DNA of 64,000 bases. Origin: Sphingomonas aliaeris (lineage in GTDB: Bacteria > Pseudomonadota > Alphaproteobacteria > Sphingomonadales > Sphingomonadaceae). The translations under genes and the position numbers were made by a program. The DNA is taken from positions 3,040,501-3,104,500 of the forward strand of contig NZ_CP061035.1 of NCBI RefSeq assembly GCF_016743815.1, in the 5' to 3' direction. The notes beneath the pieces were generated by a model, which ran no database searches, was not told the DNA's origin, and was given only the letters and a program-made list of their open reading frames with translations. Each line of letters starts with the position of its first letter. Position 1 is the first letter of the stretch. Below, in pieces: positions 18,946-28,061 of this stretch.

Positions 18946-19613
18946 TCCGCCACGGCCAGTCGGCCTGGAACCTCGAAAACCGTTTCACCGGATGGTGGGA
19001 TGTCGACGTGACGGAAAAGGGTGTCGGCGAAGCGCGCGCCGCGGGGCAGTTGATGAAGGCGAAGGGGCTGGATTTCGACCAGACCTTCACCTCGCTGCAA
19101 TCGCGCGCGATCAAGACGCTCAACCTTGCGCTGGAGGAAATGGGGCGGCTGTGGCTGCCGGTCGAAAAGGACTGGCGCCTGAACGAGCGGCATTATGGCG
19201 GGCTGACCGGGCTGGACAAGGCCGAGACGGCGGCGAAACATGGCGACGAGCAGGTGCATATCTGGCGTCGCAGCTTCGATATCCCGCCGCCCGTGCTGGA
19301 GGCGGGCAGCGAATATGATCTGTCGCAGGATCGCCGCTATGCCGGGATCGCGATCCCGCAGACCGAAAGCCTGAAGGACACGATCGCCCGCGTCCTGCCC
19401 TATTGGGACGGGCGCATCGCCCCCGCATTGCGGGACGGCCAGCGCGTGCTGATCTCCGCCCACGGCAACTCGCTGCGTGCGCTGGTGAAGCATCTGTCGA
19501 ACATTCCGGACGACGAGATCACGTCGCTGGAAATTCCGACCGGGCAGCCGATCGTGTACGAACTCGACGCGGACCTGACCGCGACCGATCGCTATTACCT
19601 GAGCGAGCGGTGA
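18927..19613 (+). CDS. gpmA: 2,3-bisphosphoglycerate-dependent phosphoglycerate mutase
   Basis: Interconverts 3- and 2-phosphoglycerate. The phosphohistidine motif is [20 protein letters not shown], and [18 protein letters not shown] and [16 protein letters not shown] hold the other catalytic residues. The length of 228 residues is typical. It starts inside the 3' end of the GNAT gene in another frame and is followed after 7 bp by purE. Confidence 0.96.
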   Translation: MPTLVLIRHGQSAWNLENRFTGWWDVDVTEKGVGEARAAGQLMKAKGLDFDQTFTSLQSRAIKTLNLALEEMGRLWLPVEKDWRLNERHYGGLTGLDKAETAAKHGDEQVHIWRRSFDIPPPVLEAGSEYDLSQDRRYAGIAIPQTESLKDTIARVLPYWDGRIAPALRDGQRVLISAHGNSLRALVKHLSNIPDDEITSLEIPTGQPIVYELDADLTATDRYYLSER

Positions 19614-19620
19614 TCCCGGC

Positions 19621-20103
19621 ATGACGCACCCTCTGGTCGGCATCATCATGGGCAGCACGTCCGACTGGGCGACGATGCAGCATGCCGCGGACGCGCTGGA
19701 TGCGCTGGGCGTCGTCTATGAAACGCGGGTCGTGTCGGCGCATCGCACGCCGCACCGGCTGGTCGACTATGCCGAACAGGCGGACGCGCGCGGGCTGAAG
19801 GTGATCGTCGCGGGCGCAGGCGGGGCGGCGCATCTTCCCGGAATGGTCGCCGCGATGACGCATCTGCCCGTGCTTGGCGTACCGGTCGAATCCAAGGCGT
19901 TGAGCGGGATGGATAGCCTGTTGTCGATCGTCCAGATGCCTGGCGGAATTCCCGTGGGTACGCTGGCGATCGGCCATGCGGGTGCGAAGAATGCCGGGCT
20001 GCTTGCCGCCGCGATCCTCGCCACGTCGGACGCGCTGCTTGCCAAGCGGCTGAAAGCGTGGCGCGCGGCGCAGACCGACGGCGTGGCGACCGACCCGCGA
20101 TAG
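19621..20103 (+). CDS. purE: N5-carboxyaminoimidazole ribonucleotide mutase PurE
   Basis: Class I PurE; rearranges N5-CAIR to CAIR in purine synthesis. Signature segments are [67 protein letters not shown] and [16 protein letters not shown]. At 160 residues it is full length. It lies 12 bp upstream of purK, its pathway partner. Confidence 0.97.
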   Translation: MTHPLVGIIMGSTSDWATMQHAADALDALGVVYETRVVSAHRTPHRLVDYAEQADARGLKVIVAGAGGAAHLPGMVAAMTHLPVLGVPVESKALSGMDSLLSIVQMPGGIPVGTLAIGHAGAKNAGLLAAAILATSDALLAKRLKAWRAAQTDGVATDPR

Positions 20104-20115
20104 GAGGGAAGCGGC

Positions 20116-21177
20116 ATGAAGACGTTACCGCCCGGTTCCACGATCGGCATCCTCGGCGGCGGCCAGCTGGGGCGGATGCTGGCCAGTGCGGCCGCCGAAC
20201 TCGGCTATCGCACGCATGTGCTCGCGCCGGACCGGGAAAGCGTCGCCGCGCAGACCTCGTCCAGCCTGACGCGGGCCGATTACCACAACCGCATCGTGCT
20301 GAAGGACTTCGCCGCCGCGTGCGACGTGGTGACGTACGAATTCGAGAATATCGACGTCGCGCCGGTCGAATGGCTGGCCGAGCATGTCCCGGTCCATCCC
20401 GGCCCGCAGGCGCTGCGCGTATCGCAGGAGCGGGTCGCGGAGAAAAGCTTCGTCGAGGGGCTGGGCGGACGCCCGGCACGCTGGGCGGCGGTGAACAGCC
20501 GCGCCGATCTCGACGCCGGGCTCCTGCATACCGGCACCCCAGCGGTGCTGAAGACCGCGCGCTTCGGGTATGACGGCAAGGGCCAGGCGGTGATCCGCAC
20601 GCCCGCCGATGCGGATGCCGCGTGGGACTCGATCGGCGGGCCGGCGGTGCTGGAGGCCTTTATCGATTTCAGCCACGAATTCTCCGTGCTGATCGCCCGG
20701 CGCGAGGATGGACTGGTGGCGCGCTATCCGGTGCCGCACAACGTGCATGAGAATGCGGTCCTGCGCACGTCCACCCTCCCCGCCCCGGCTGAAATCCTGG
20801 CGCAGGCGGAGGAGGCGACCGCGCTTACCGTGCGTATCGCCGAAGCACTGGACTATGTCGGCGTGCTGGCGTGCGAATTCTTCGTGAGCGCGGACGGACC
20901 GGTGTTCAACGAGATGGCACCGCGGGTGCACAATTCAGGCCATTGGACGATCGAGGGTGCGACGACCTCGCAATTCGAGAACCACATCCGCGCCATCTGT
21001 GGCCTGCCGCTGGGCGACACGGCGCTGACCGCCCCGGGGGTGGCGATGGAGAATTTGATCGGCGAGGATGCGGAGCGCTGGGCGGAGATCTTGGCCGAGC
21101 CGGGTGCGCATCTGCATCTGTACGGGAAGGACATACGGCCAGGCCGGAAGATGGGGCATGTCACGCGGCTGGGTTGA
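20116..21177 (+). CDS. purK: N5-carboxyaminoimidazole ribonucleotide synthase PurK
   Basis: ATP-grasp ligase that makes N5-CAIR from AIR, bicarbonate and ATP, supplying PurE. The N-terminal segment IGILGGGQLGRMLASAAAELGY, the DVVTYEFENID region, the ATP-grasp core KTARFGYDGKGQ and FIDFSHEFSVLIAR, and the metal-binding end FNEMAPRVHNSGHWTIEGA are all in place. 353 residues. Preceded by AGGAGGGA. Last gene of the operon; the next 400 bp contain no gene. Confidence 0.97.
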   Translation: MKTLPPGSTIGILGGGQLGRMLASAAAELGYRTHVLAPDRESVAAQTSSSLTRADYHNRIVLKDFAAACDVVTYEFENIDVAPVEWLAEHVPVHPGPQALRVSQERVAEKSFVEGLGGRPARWAAVNSRADLDAGLLHTGTPAVLKTARFGYDGKGQAVIRTPADADAAWDSIGGPAVLEAFIDFSHEFSVLIARREDGLVARYPVPHNVHENAVLRTSTLPAPAEILAQAEEATALTVRIAEALDYVGVLACEFFVSADGPVFNEMAPRVHNSGHWTIEGATTSQFENHIRAICGLPLGDTALTAPGVAMENLIGEDAERWAEILAEPGAHLHLYGKDIRPGRKMGHVTRLG

Positions 21178-21584
21178 CGGGGCCGGGGATTGGCCGGAGT
21201 CGGTGCGCAGGATGATAGCCGAACAGCGGTAAACTTGGCGAGTGGTAGTGGATTCGGCGGACAAGGTGGTCGTCAAGACGCTCGCTTGGGCGCGAGCAGT
21301 CTTATTCCCTCGCTTTGCCGGTCGGTAAGCCAGTCACCCGACCATCGGATTGCAACTCTGCTCCGTCACAGCCTCACTCGGTCATCGCATCCACCCTCCA
21401 CCCGTTCGTTTCGAGCGAAGTCGAGAAACAGATCACGATGCGCGCGCCATTCGGCTTCTCGACTTCGCTCGAAGCGAACGGAGTGATGGGAGCCGCCCAA
21501 AACGATGCGCAACACATCCAGTCGTTCCTATGCTGGGCATCCCCGGCATCCGCGGGAACCTTCACCCGCTGGCGTTGAAATCCG
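21178..21584. other. 407-bp convergent intergenic region
   Basis: Lies between the convergent purK and cyclophilin genes. Apart from an inverted repeat at 21402-21481 no coding or RNA gene is recognisable. The GC content is visibly lower than in the flanking genes. Confidence 0.6.
21402..21481. repeat. Intergenic inverted repeat (CCGTTCGTTTCGAGCGAAGT type)
   Basis: CCGTTCGTTTCGAGCGAAGT at 21402-21421 continues TCGAGAAAC to 21430. It is mirrored by the complement at 21454-21481, with 26 of 28 positions pairing and a 24-nt loop. The unit TTCGAGCGAAGTCGAGAA is a common intergenic repeat in sphingomonads. Its position between convergent genes would let it act as a bidirectional terminator. Confidence 0.75.
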
Positions 21585-22445
21585 CTACCCAGCGACCCGC
21601 CGAACCGCCAGCGGCACGTCGCAGACGCTGGCACCCGTCGGAACGGTCGGCGGGGCGGCGACCTCGCGCAACCGGAGATAGGCGGCAAAGCGCGGATTGT
21701 CCGTGCTGCGATACTGGAATTTCGGGCGTTCCGCAGCGGGGATGTCGCTCGCCAATCGCACGGAGGCGATACCCGTCCGCTCGCCCGGCGTCGCGTAGAA
21801 CCCCATCGTCGCATCGCTGCGCGGCAGGGCGGACAGATATTGCATGCCCTCAATGATCCGCCCGACCACCGTATAATTGCGATCCAGCCGGCGCGCGGAC
21901 TGGCCGATCGGGGTGAACAGCTCGGATCCCGAGCCGGTCGACGGCAAGGCATCGCGCGCGACCCCGACCATGCCGTAGCAATGGGTAAGCCACGCGGCCT
22001 TGCCGTCACCGGCGATCGGCCAGCCATCGGCGGTGATCCCGGACCTCGCGGAATAGCTGTCGGGGCGCGACAGGATTTGCGCCGCGTCGAAGGCGGCAAT
22101 CTCGAACTCGGCCGCAGGCACCGCCTTGACGCCCGGCGCCATCGCCTTCTTCTCGGACGGATCACCCCATTGCGCGACCCAGTTTTCCTGCACGCGGTAG
22201 ACGCTTTCCCCGTTCCACCACCCCGCCCGGGCGAGCGTGCGGACGTTGGCGACATGCTCGGGCGCAAACCGGGCGGCAAGACGGATGACGACGGTCTTGC
22301 CGGTCGCCAGCGTCATCACCAGCAGCTCGTCGTCCGGAATCGCGCGCCAATCGCCCTCCGCCGCATCGGAGGGCAGCACCGGCGCGGGCGGCATGACGGG
22401 CGGGGCTTGCGCGGCGATTGCCAGCGCGAGGAGCGAGATCAGCAT
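21585..22445 (-). CDS. Secreted cyclophilin-type peptidylprolyl isomerase
   Basis: 286-residue periplasmic PPIase. The start at 22445 gives a signal peptide MLISLLALAIAAQAP; the frame upstream is not signal-like. The cyclophilin domain includes VVIRLAARFAPEHVANVRTLARAGWWNG and YRVQENWVAQWGDP near the N-terminus, and YTVVGRIIEGMQYLSALPR later. The GMVGVARD segment is degenerate relative to classical cyclophilins, and the C-terminal about 60 residues are an extension. Likely assists folding of envelope proteins. Confidence 0.85.
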   Translation of the reverse strand: MLISLLALAIAAQAPPVMPPAPVLPSDAAEGDWRAIPDDELLVMTLATGKTVVIRLAARFAPEHVANVRTLARAGWWNGESVYRVQENWVAQWGDPSEKKAMAPGVKAVPAAEFEIAAFDAAQILSRPDSYSARSGITADGWPIAGDGKAAWLTHCYGMVGVARDALPSTGSGSELFTPIGQSARRLDRNYTVVGRIIEGMQYLSALPRSDATMGFYATPGERTGIASVRLASDIPAAERPKFQYRSTDNPRFAAYLRLREVAAPPTVPTGASVCDVPLAVRRVAG

Positions 22446-22546
22446 GGCGCAGAGTGTGCACGACCCGTCATAATCACGCAATCGCAACCGCACGCTTGCG
22501 CACAGGCCGAACTCCCACTAGGCAGCCGCTTCCGTCCAGGACATGC

Positions 22547-22637
22547 GGAGCGGTGGCCGAGTGGTCGAAGGCGCTCGCCTGGAAAGTGAGTATACGCCAA
22601 AAGCGTATCGAGGGTTCGAATCCCTCCCGCTCCGCCA
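22547..22637 (+). tRNA. tRNA-Ser (GGA)
   Basis: 91-nt class II tRNA including an encoded CCA. Acceptor arms GGAGCGG and CCGCTCC pair perfectly. The anticodon arm CTCGC-CTGGAAA-GTGAG carries GGA. A long variable arm (TATACGCCAAAAGCGTAT) is typical of serine tRNAs, and the T-arm is GAGGG-TTCGAAT-CCCTC. Reads UCC/UCU codons. Confidence 0.97.
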
Positions 22638-22903
22638 AGTTCCGACTGTCGCAGGTCCTTTGATCGCACCGCGGCCGTATAAGAATGCGTAGCCGGATGT
22701 AGGTCGATTATCGGCGCTATCGCAATATCCGCAGACAGTAGACCAGTTGCTGCTGACGTGAACGAAGCCTCCGGCTCATCAGGTCGGCGGAATTTCGCGG
22801 ACTGGCGAAAGCGCCGACTGATCCAGGTCAATCATATTTCGCAAGGACGCGCGAAACTTCGGCCGCCCGGCGGACGTTCCCTTGGCAAAACAATCATAGG
22901 TTT

Positions 22904-24958
22904 TTGATCTGTAAGGGGAATTGCTCTCTGTATATCCTGTCGATAGCGCTGGGCGGCTGCCTGAAGGGGCCGCCGGTCGAATTCGGACTGACCGAAGACA
23001 CCGGTGGACATATCACATACGTTCTGGGTGCGGCGATGGCGCTGGCAAAGCGGAACGATGTCGACCGGGTAGAGATCGTCACGCGCCTGATCGAGGACGA
23101 GCGGCTCGGCCCGGCCTATGCCGCGCCGTTCGAGCGCGTCGATGCGAAACTTGCGATACGCCGCGTCGCGACCGACAACCGCGCCTATCTGTCGAAGCGC
23201 GATGCCATTCGCGACCGGGCGGCTTTCACCTCGGCGCTGATCGCGCTGCTGGAGGACATGCCCCGCCGGCCCGACATCGTCCACGCGCATTTCGCCGACG
23301 CCGCCGAGGTTGCGGCGGCGGTTCGCGACCGGTTCGGCATCCCCTTCGTCTATACCGCCCACTCGCTCGGCATCGACAAGGCGGCGAGCGGTGTGGCCGA
23401 TGCCGATATCGGGGAGCGGCTGGCCGAAGAGGATCGCGCGATCGCGGCGGCCGACCTGATCATCGCGTCCTCGCGCGACGAGGCCGAGCGCCAGTTGATG
23501 CTGTACCCGTCGGCGTGCCCGACGCGCATCCATTGCCTGCCGCCCGGTGCCGGGATGAACGAAGCGGATATTTGTGCCGATCCGGTGCCGGCCCGCGCGC
23601 TGATCGCGCCGTTCCTGCGCGATACCGACAAGCCGATCGTTCTTGCGATCGCACGACCGGTGGCGAAGAAAAATCTGGCCGGTCTGATCGACCTTTTCGG
23701 GTCCGATGCCGACCTGCGTGCGCAGGCGAACCTGGTGATACTGGCAGGCCTACGTGACGGGCCGGAGTCCGGCGAGACCGAGCAGCGGCAGGTGATACAA
23801 TCGTTGCTGTCGCGGATCGACGCGCACGACCTGTATGGACACGTCGCGTTGCCGAAGCGCCATTGCGCCGCCGATGTCGCATCGATGTATCAGCTTGCGA
23901 AGGCGACGAGCGGCGTGTTCGTCAATCCCGCGCTGACCGAACCCTACGGCCTGACGCTGACGGAAGCCGCGGTTCACGGCCTGCCCGTGGTGGCGACATG
24001 CCACGGCGGACCGCCCGATATCGTCGCGACCCTGCGACACGGCCGGATCGCCGATCCGTTCGATCCGGCGGGCTTTGCCGGCGCGATCCGCGGGTTGCTC
24101 GACAATCGCGTGGAATGGGCGCGGGCATCGGTCGAGGGCAGCATCAGGAGCAAGCAACTCGATTGGTCGGGCTATGCCGATCGCTTCCTGCGGATCGTCG
24201 CGACGCTTCGGCCCAAGCCCGCCGCGGTACACGCCCCGCGCAGGCTGCTGCTGTGCGATATCGACAACACGCTGACCGGCTGCACCGTCGGGGCGGAGAA
24301 TATGGTCCAGTTCCTGTCGAGCCAGTCCGACCTGGCCTTCGGCGTCGCGACCGGCCGGTCGTTGCAGGAAGCGGAGCGGTTGCTGCGCGAATGGCGCCAG
24401 CCCGATCCGCGCGTCCTGATCACGTCGGTTGGCAGCGAGATCTATTGGCGATCCGGCGCGCGGCTCGTTGCCGACCGGGATTTTGCGGCGTGGATCGATG
24501 CCGGCTGGGCGCCCGGTGATTTCGACACGCTCGTCTCCGCCGTTCCGAATGTGGAGCGGCAGCCGCCGGTCGAGCAGCGCCGCCACAAACGGAGCTATTT
24601 CGTATCGGACCATGCCGCGATCGCGCGTATCCGCCAGTTGTGCGCCGGGCTGCCGGTGCGCGTGATCCACAGCCACGGCCGTCTCCTCGACATCCTGCCC
24701 GAACGTGCCGGAAAGGGCGCAGCGATGCGCTGGGTGGCCGACCGGCTGGGCATTGCGGAACAGCATGTCTATGCCGCGGGCGACAGCGGCAACGATCTCG
24801 ACATGCTCGCCGCGGTGCGCAACGGCATCGTCGTCGCCAATCACAGCGCCGAACTAAATTCCCTGCTGGGTCGCCCGTCAATCTATCTCGCGCGCCGCCC
24901 GCATGCCGCGGGCGTGGTCGAGGGGATGCGCGCCTTTGCGATGAAAGAGGCCGCATGA
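22904..24958 (+). CDS. Bifunctional sucrose-phosphate synthase / sucrose-phosphatase
   Basis: 684-residue fusion. The N-terminal GT-B half (about 1-430) resembles bacterial sucrose-phosphate synthase: GLTEDTGGHITYVLGAAMAL, EIVTRLIEDERLGPAYA, VHAHFADAAEVA, YTAHSLGIDKA and the E-x7-E region NPALTEPYGLTLTEAA near residue 346. The C-terminal half (about 445-684) is a HAD-IIB sucrose-phosphatase domain with intact D452-x-D454 in LLCDIDNTLTG, Lys in ERAGKGAAMRW and the acidic motif AAGDSGNDLDML near 627. So it should make sucrose-6-phosphate from UDP-glucose and fructose-6-phosphate and dephosphorylate it. No ATG fits; TTG 22904 or CTG 22928 after AAGGGGA are candidate starts. Its stop overlaps the next gene (ATGA). 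Confidence 0.85.
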   Translation: MICKGNCSLYILSIALGGCLKGPPVEFGLTEDTGGHITYVLGAAMALAKRNDVDRVEIVTRLIEDERLGPAYAAPFERVDAKLAIRRVATDNRAYLSKRDAIRDRAAFTSALIALLEDMPRRPDIVHAHFADAAEVAAAVRDRFGIPFVYTAHSLGIDKAASGVADADIGERLAEEDRAIAAADLIIASSRDEAERQLMLYPSACPTRIHCLPPGAGMNEADICADPVPARALIAPFLRDTDKPIVLAIARPVAKKNLAGLIDLFGSDADLRAQANLVILAGLRDGPESGETEQRQVIQSLLSRIDAHDLYGHVALPKRHCAADVASMYQLAKATSGVFVNPALTEPYGLTLTEAAVHGLPVVATCHGGPPDIVATLRHGRIADPFDPAGFAGAIRGLLDNRVEWARASVEGSIRSKQLDWSGYADRFLRIVATLRPKPAAVHAPRRLLLCDIDNTLTGCTVGAENMVQFLSSQSDLAFGVATGRSLQEAERLLREWRQPDPRVLITSVGSEIYWRSGARLVADRDFAAWIDAGWAPGDFDTLVSAVPNVERQPPVEQRRHKRSYFVSDHAAIARIRQLCAGLPVRVIHSHGRLLDILPERAGKGAAMRWVADRLGIAEQHVYAAGDSGNDLDMLAAVRNGIVVANHSAELNSLLGRPSIYLARRPHAAGVVEGMRAFAMKEAA

Positions 24959-26094
24959 ACCGTCCGATCGGCTATTTCGTCCATCATCAGGGTCGCGGCC
25001 ATGCGGAACGCGCGGCGTCGATCGTCAACGCATTGCCCGCCGCACGGCCGGTCACGCTGTTCAGTGCGCGCGACGACATCTTTCCAGCACTCAACCCGAA
25101 CGTCTCGATCGTCAAAATACCGTCGTTGTTCGAAATGCCGGACGACGCCGCCCCGGCCCTCGCCAACGCGCGAACCCCGGCGACCTTGCACTGCGCCCCG
25201 CTTGGCTGGGCGAGCATCACCAAGGCGGTGGCGACGATCACGCAGTGGTTCGATCAGGCCCGGCCCGCGCTTTTCGTGACCGATGTTTCGGCCGAACTGG
25301 CGCAACTCGCACGGATCGCTTCGATACCGTGCGTCACCGTGCTGCAGCACGGGCAGCGCGACGATGCCGGGCATATGGCGGCCTATGAATCCGCGATCGG
25401 TATCCTCGCGCCCTATGCCGCGACGCTGGAGCAATCCGGTCGACCCGACTGGATGACGGCGAAGACGCATTATGCGCCGGGCGTCGGTATCGATCCCGCA
25501 CCGATCGACCGAGCCGAGGCGCGGCGCAGGCTGGGCTTGCCGGAGGATGCGGATATCGTCGTCGTCGTGGCAGGCGGTGGCGGAACCGGCACGCCCGGCA
25601 CGCCGCTGACGATCGGCGCGCGGGCGGAACCGGAGTCCGTCTGGCTCACGATTGGGGCGGTCAAACAGGAATGGCATGCGACCACGCCCGGCAACCTGCG
25701 GCATATCGGGTGGGTCGATGATCCCGAGATTTACATCGCCGCGGCGGACCGGATCGTGTCCTCCGCCGGGAACACCACCGTCCACATGATCGCAGCGGCG
25801 GGACGCCCGTGGATCGTCGTGCCCGAATGGCGATATTTCGACGAACAGGTGATGAAGGCACGATCGCTCGCCTGTGCCGGGGTCGCGGTGATGCTGGATC
25901 ACTGGCCGGCGCATGCGGGTGCATGGCTGAAGGCGTGGGACGATGCCGCAGGGCTGGACCTGAACCTGCAACGCGCGCTGGTCGATCCGGACGCTGCGCG
26001 CGACACGGCCGGGTGGCTGGAGGCGCAGGCCGAGGCGGCCTGGGCAGACCCGTTGATCGAGATCGTCGCACGCACGCCGCGGGTGATGGCATGA
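24955..26094 (+). CDS. MurG-like (GT28/GT-B) glycosyltransferase
   Basis: 379-residue GT-B enzyme. The N-terminal segment IGYFVHHQGRGHAERAASIVNAL is the glycine/histidine loop seen in MurG-like transferases. The C-terminal nucleotide-sugar site includes VVVVAGGGGTGTPG, NLRHIGWVDDPEIYIAAADRIVSSAGNTTVHMIAAAGRPWIVVPEWRYFDEQ. The start overlaps the sucrose-phosphate synthase stop and its stop overlaps the GT2 gene (both ATGA), so the three are translated as one unit. That suggests it modifies sucrose or a related glycoside, but acceptor and donor are unknown. Confidence 0.85.
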   Translation: MNRPIGYFVHHQGRGHAERAASIVNALPAARPVTLFSARDDIFPALNPNVSIVKIPSLFEMPDDAAPALANARTPATLHCAPLGWASITKAVATITQWFDQARPALFVTDVSAELAQLARIASIPCVTVLQHGQRDDAGHMAAYESAIGILAPYAATLEQSGRPDWMTAKTHYAPGVGIDPAPIDRAEARRRLGLPEDADIVVVVAGGGGTGTPGTPLTIGARAEPESVWLTIGAVKQEWHATTPGNLRHIGWVDDPEIYIAAADRIVSSAGNTTVHMIAAAGRPWIVVPEWRYFDEQVMKARSLACAGVAVMLDHWPAHAGAWLKAWDDAAGLDLNLQRALVDPDAARDTAGWLEAQAEAAWADPLIEIVARTPRVMA

Positions 26095-26993
26095 CCGTCA
26101 CCATCTGCACGCTCGCCGCCGGGCGCGCCGAACATCTGACCAACGTGCTGCTCGGCCTGAACGCGCAAAGCATTTTGCCGGGCGAAGTGGTGATCGCGGT
26201 GATGCAGGCCGAACCCTATGCCCTGCCCTCGCTCGATTTTCCGGTGCGGCAATTGATGGTCGGCGCGGGCGGTATCCCGCTCGCCGCCGCGCGCAACGCC
26301 GCCGCCCGCGCGGCATCGGGCGACATGCTCGTCTTCCTCGACGTGGATTGCATACCCTATCCCGATTTCATCGCCGACTATGTGCCGCTGCTTGCCGAAC
26401 ACGATGCTTTGTTCATGGGCGAGGTGCTGTATCTGCCGTCCGGCGCGACGGCCGACGGGATCGATATCGCGGCGTTTGAGCGGATCGCGGTGAAGCATAG
26501 CGAGCGGGCCGGGCCGCCGGTCGACCGGATCGGCGATTGCACCGACTATCGCTGTTTCTGGTCGCTCAACTTCGCGATGCGCCGGGTGACTTTCCTTGCC
26601 ACCGGCGGGTTCGACGAACGCTTCGTCGGCTATGGCGGCGAGGATACGGACTTTGGCCGCGTCGTGATGGAAGGCGGCACCCCGATCCTGTGGTGCCGCG
26701 GTGCGCGCGTCTTCCACCAGCATCATCCGCATCACATGCCGCCCGTCCATCACGTCGACAGCGTGATCGCCAATGCCGCGCGGTTCCGCGACAAATGGGG
26801 CCATTTCACGATGGAGCACTGGCTGCGTGCGTTCACGCTGATGGGACTGGTGCGATTGACGGACGGCGAATATGTTCGCCTGCGCGAGGTGAGCGAGGAC
26901 GATCTCGCGCTGACGCGGCAGCAGTCGGACCAGCCTTATGCCAGTTCGGCGACCGTGCTCGCTTTGCTAGAGGCGCGGATGGCGGAGGCATAG
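26091..26993 (+). CDS. GT2-family glycosyltransferase
   Basis: 300-residue GT-A enzyme starting MTVTICTLAAGRAEHLTNVLLGL. IPLAAARNAAARAASGDMLVFLDVDCIPYP carries the DxD metal/nucleotide-sugar motif. The C-terminal catalytic segment NFAMRRVTFLATGGFDERFVGYGGEDTDFG is typical of GT2 enzymes with a galactosyltransferase-like end. No membrane segments, so cytosolic. Third gene of the sucrose-phosphate-synthase operon. Its last 58 bp overlap the convergent GT4 gene. Confidence 0.88.
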   Translation: MTVTICTLAAGRAEHLTNVLLGLNAQSILPGEVVIAVMQAEPYALPSLDFPVRQLMVGAGGIPLAAARNAAARAASGDMLVFLDVDCIPYPDFIADYVPLLAEHDALFMGEVLYLPSGATADGIDIAAFERIAVKHSERAGPPVDRIGDCTDYRCFWSLNFAMRRVTFLATGGFDERFVGYGGEDTDFGRVVMEGGTPILWCRGARVFHQHHPHHMPPVHHVDSVIANAARFRDKWGHFTMEHWLRAFTLMGLVRLTDGEYVRLREVSEDDLALTRQQSDQPYASSATVLALLEARMAEA

Positions 26994-28027
26994 GCAGCCT
27001 CATAGCCGGCGATCATCGCATCGACCGAAAACAGCCGTTCGACGCGCGCGCGGCACGATGCGCGGGGCACCAGCATCGCCGCGCGGACGGCGTCCGCCAG
27101 CATATCGGGATCGGCTGGTGCCAGCGCACCCGCTTCCCCCACCACTTCGCGCATCGCGCCGCGATCGACGGCTGCCACCGGAACGCCGCACGCCATCGCT
27201 TCCGCTGCGACGAGGCCGAACGGTTCGTCCCACATCGGTGTCGATAGCAGCACCGACGCCTCGCCCATCGCGGCGATCAGCGCGTCGCCGCCGAGATGCC
27301 CGTGATGGATACAGTCGTCGCCCAGCAAGGGCGCGACCTTCTCCCCGTAATAATCCATGCAATCGATCGGGCCGTACAGGTCGATGGCGACCCCGGCCCG
27401 GCGTGCGGCGAGGATCGCGATCGCGGTACCCTTGTTCGGCGTGATGCGCCCGCACCACGCCGCGCGGCCATTGCCCTGCGTTCGGAAATGCCAGCGGTCC
27501 GTATCGATCCCGTTATAGACGACGGAGGCCGTGTCCGGCGCGTCCGCCCACCAACTGTCCAGATGGCTCTCCGACGTCGCCGTCTGTCGCAGCCAGGGCA
27601 CGGCGTTCCGGGCGACCGCATCGGCCAGGCCACCGAACGGCGGCACGTGCAGCGACGTCACCATCGGCTGGCCGTCGCGTCGCGCCCAATCGTGCAAGGC
27701 GGGGTGCATCGCATTGTTGTGGACGACGTCGAAACCGCCGCCCGCGATGACCGACCACGCGCGGCCGAACGCCGCCTGCTGGAATTCGGTCAACTCGTCC
27801 GTGTCGCGCCACAGCGCCCAGGGCAGCACCGCCTCGTAATGCCGATCGGTCACCCCGTGCAGCGGGAGCGCGGGATCGCTGTCGCCGCTGGCGAACAGGG
27901 TCACGTCATGCCCCCGCGCCACGAGCGCGCGGACAAGCAGATGGCAATGCGATTCCATCCCGCCCATGAACGGCGCAGCCACCGGGTGGCGCAGATGTCC
28001 GATCACCGCGATCCGCAAAGGGTTCAT
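26936..28027 (-). CDS. GT4-family glycosyltransferase
   Basis: 363-residue GT-B enzyme with start MNPLRIAVIGHLRHPVAAPFMGGMESH. The long frame upstream of it is Arg/Ser-rich shadow. Landmarks are the GGMESH loop, VVHNNAMHP, TSLHVPPFGG, VVYNGIDTDRWH, the nucleotide-binding WCGRITPNKGTAIA and the E-x7-E motif WDEPFGLVAAEAMACGVPV. It converges on the GT2 gene with a 58-bp overlap of coding regions. Probably contributes to the same glycan or glycoside pathway. Confidence 0.88.
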   Translation of the reverse strand: MNPLRIAVIGHLRHPVAAPFMGGMESHCHLLVRALVARGHDVTLFASGDSDPALPLHGVTDRHYEAVLPWALWRDTDELTEFQQAAFGRAWSVIAGGGFDVVHNNAMHPALHDWARRDGQPMVTSLHVPPFGGLADAVARNAVPWLRQTATSESHLDSWWADAPDTASVVYNGIDTDRWHFRTQGNGRAAWCGRITPNKGTAIAILAARRAGVAIDLYGPIDCMDYYGEKVAPLLGDDCIHHGHLGGDALIAAMGEASVLLSTPMWDEPFGLVAAEAMACGVPVAAVDRGAMREVVGEAGALAPADPDMLADAVRAAMLVPRASCRARVERLFSVDAMIAGYEAAYASAIRASSKASTVAELA

Positions 28028-28061
28028 AGGTAGGTCTGCCGGGTCAAAGGTAGAGGCTGCG

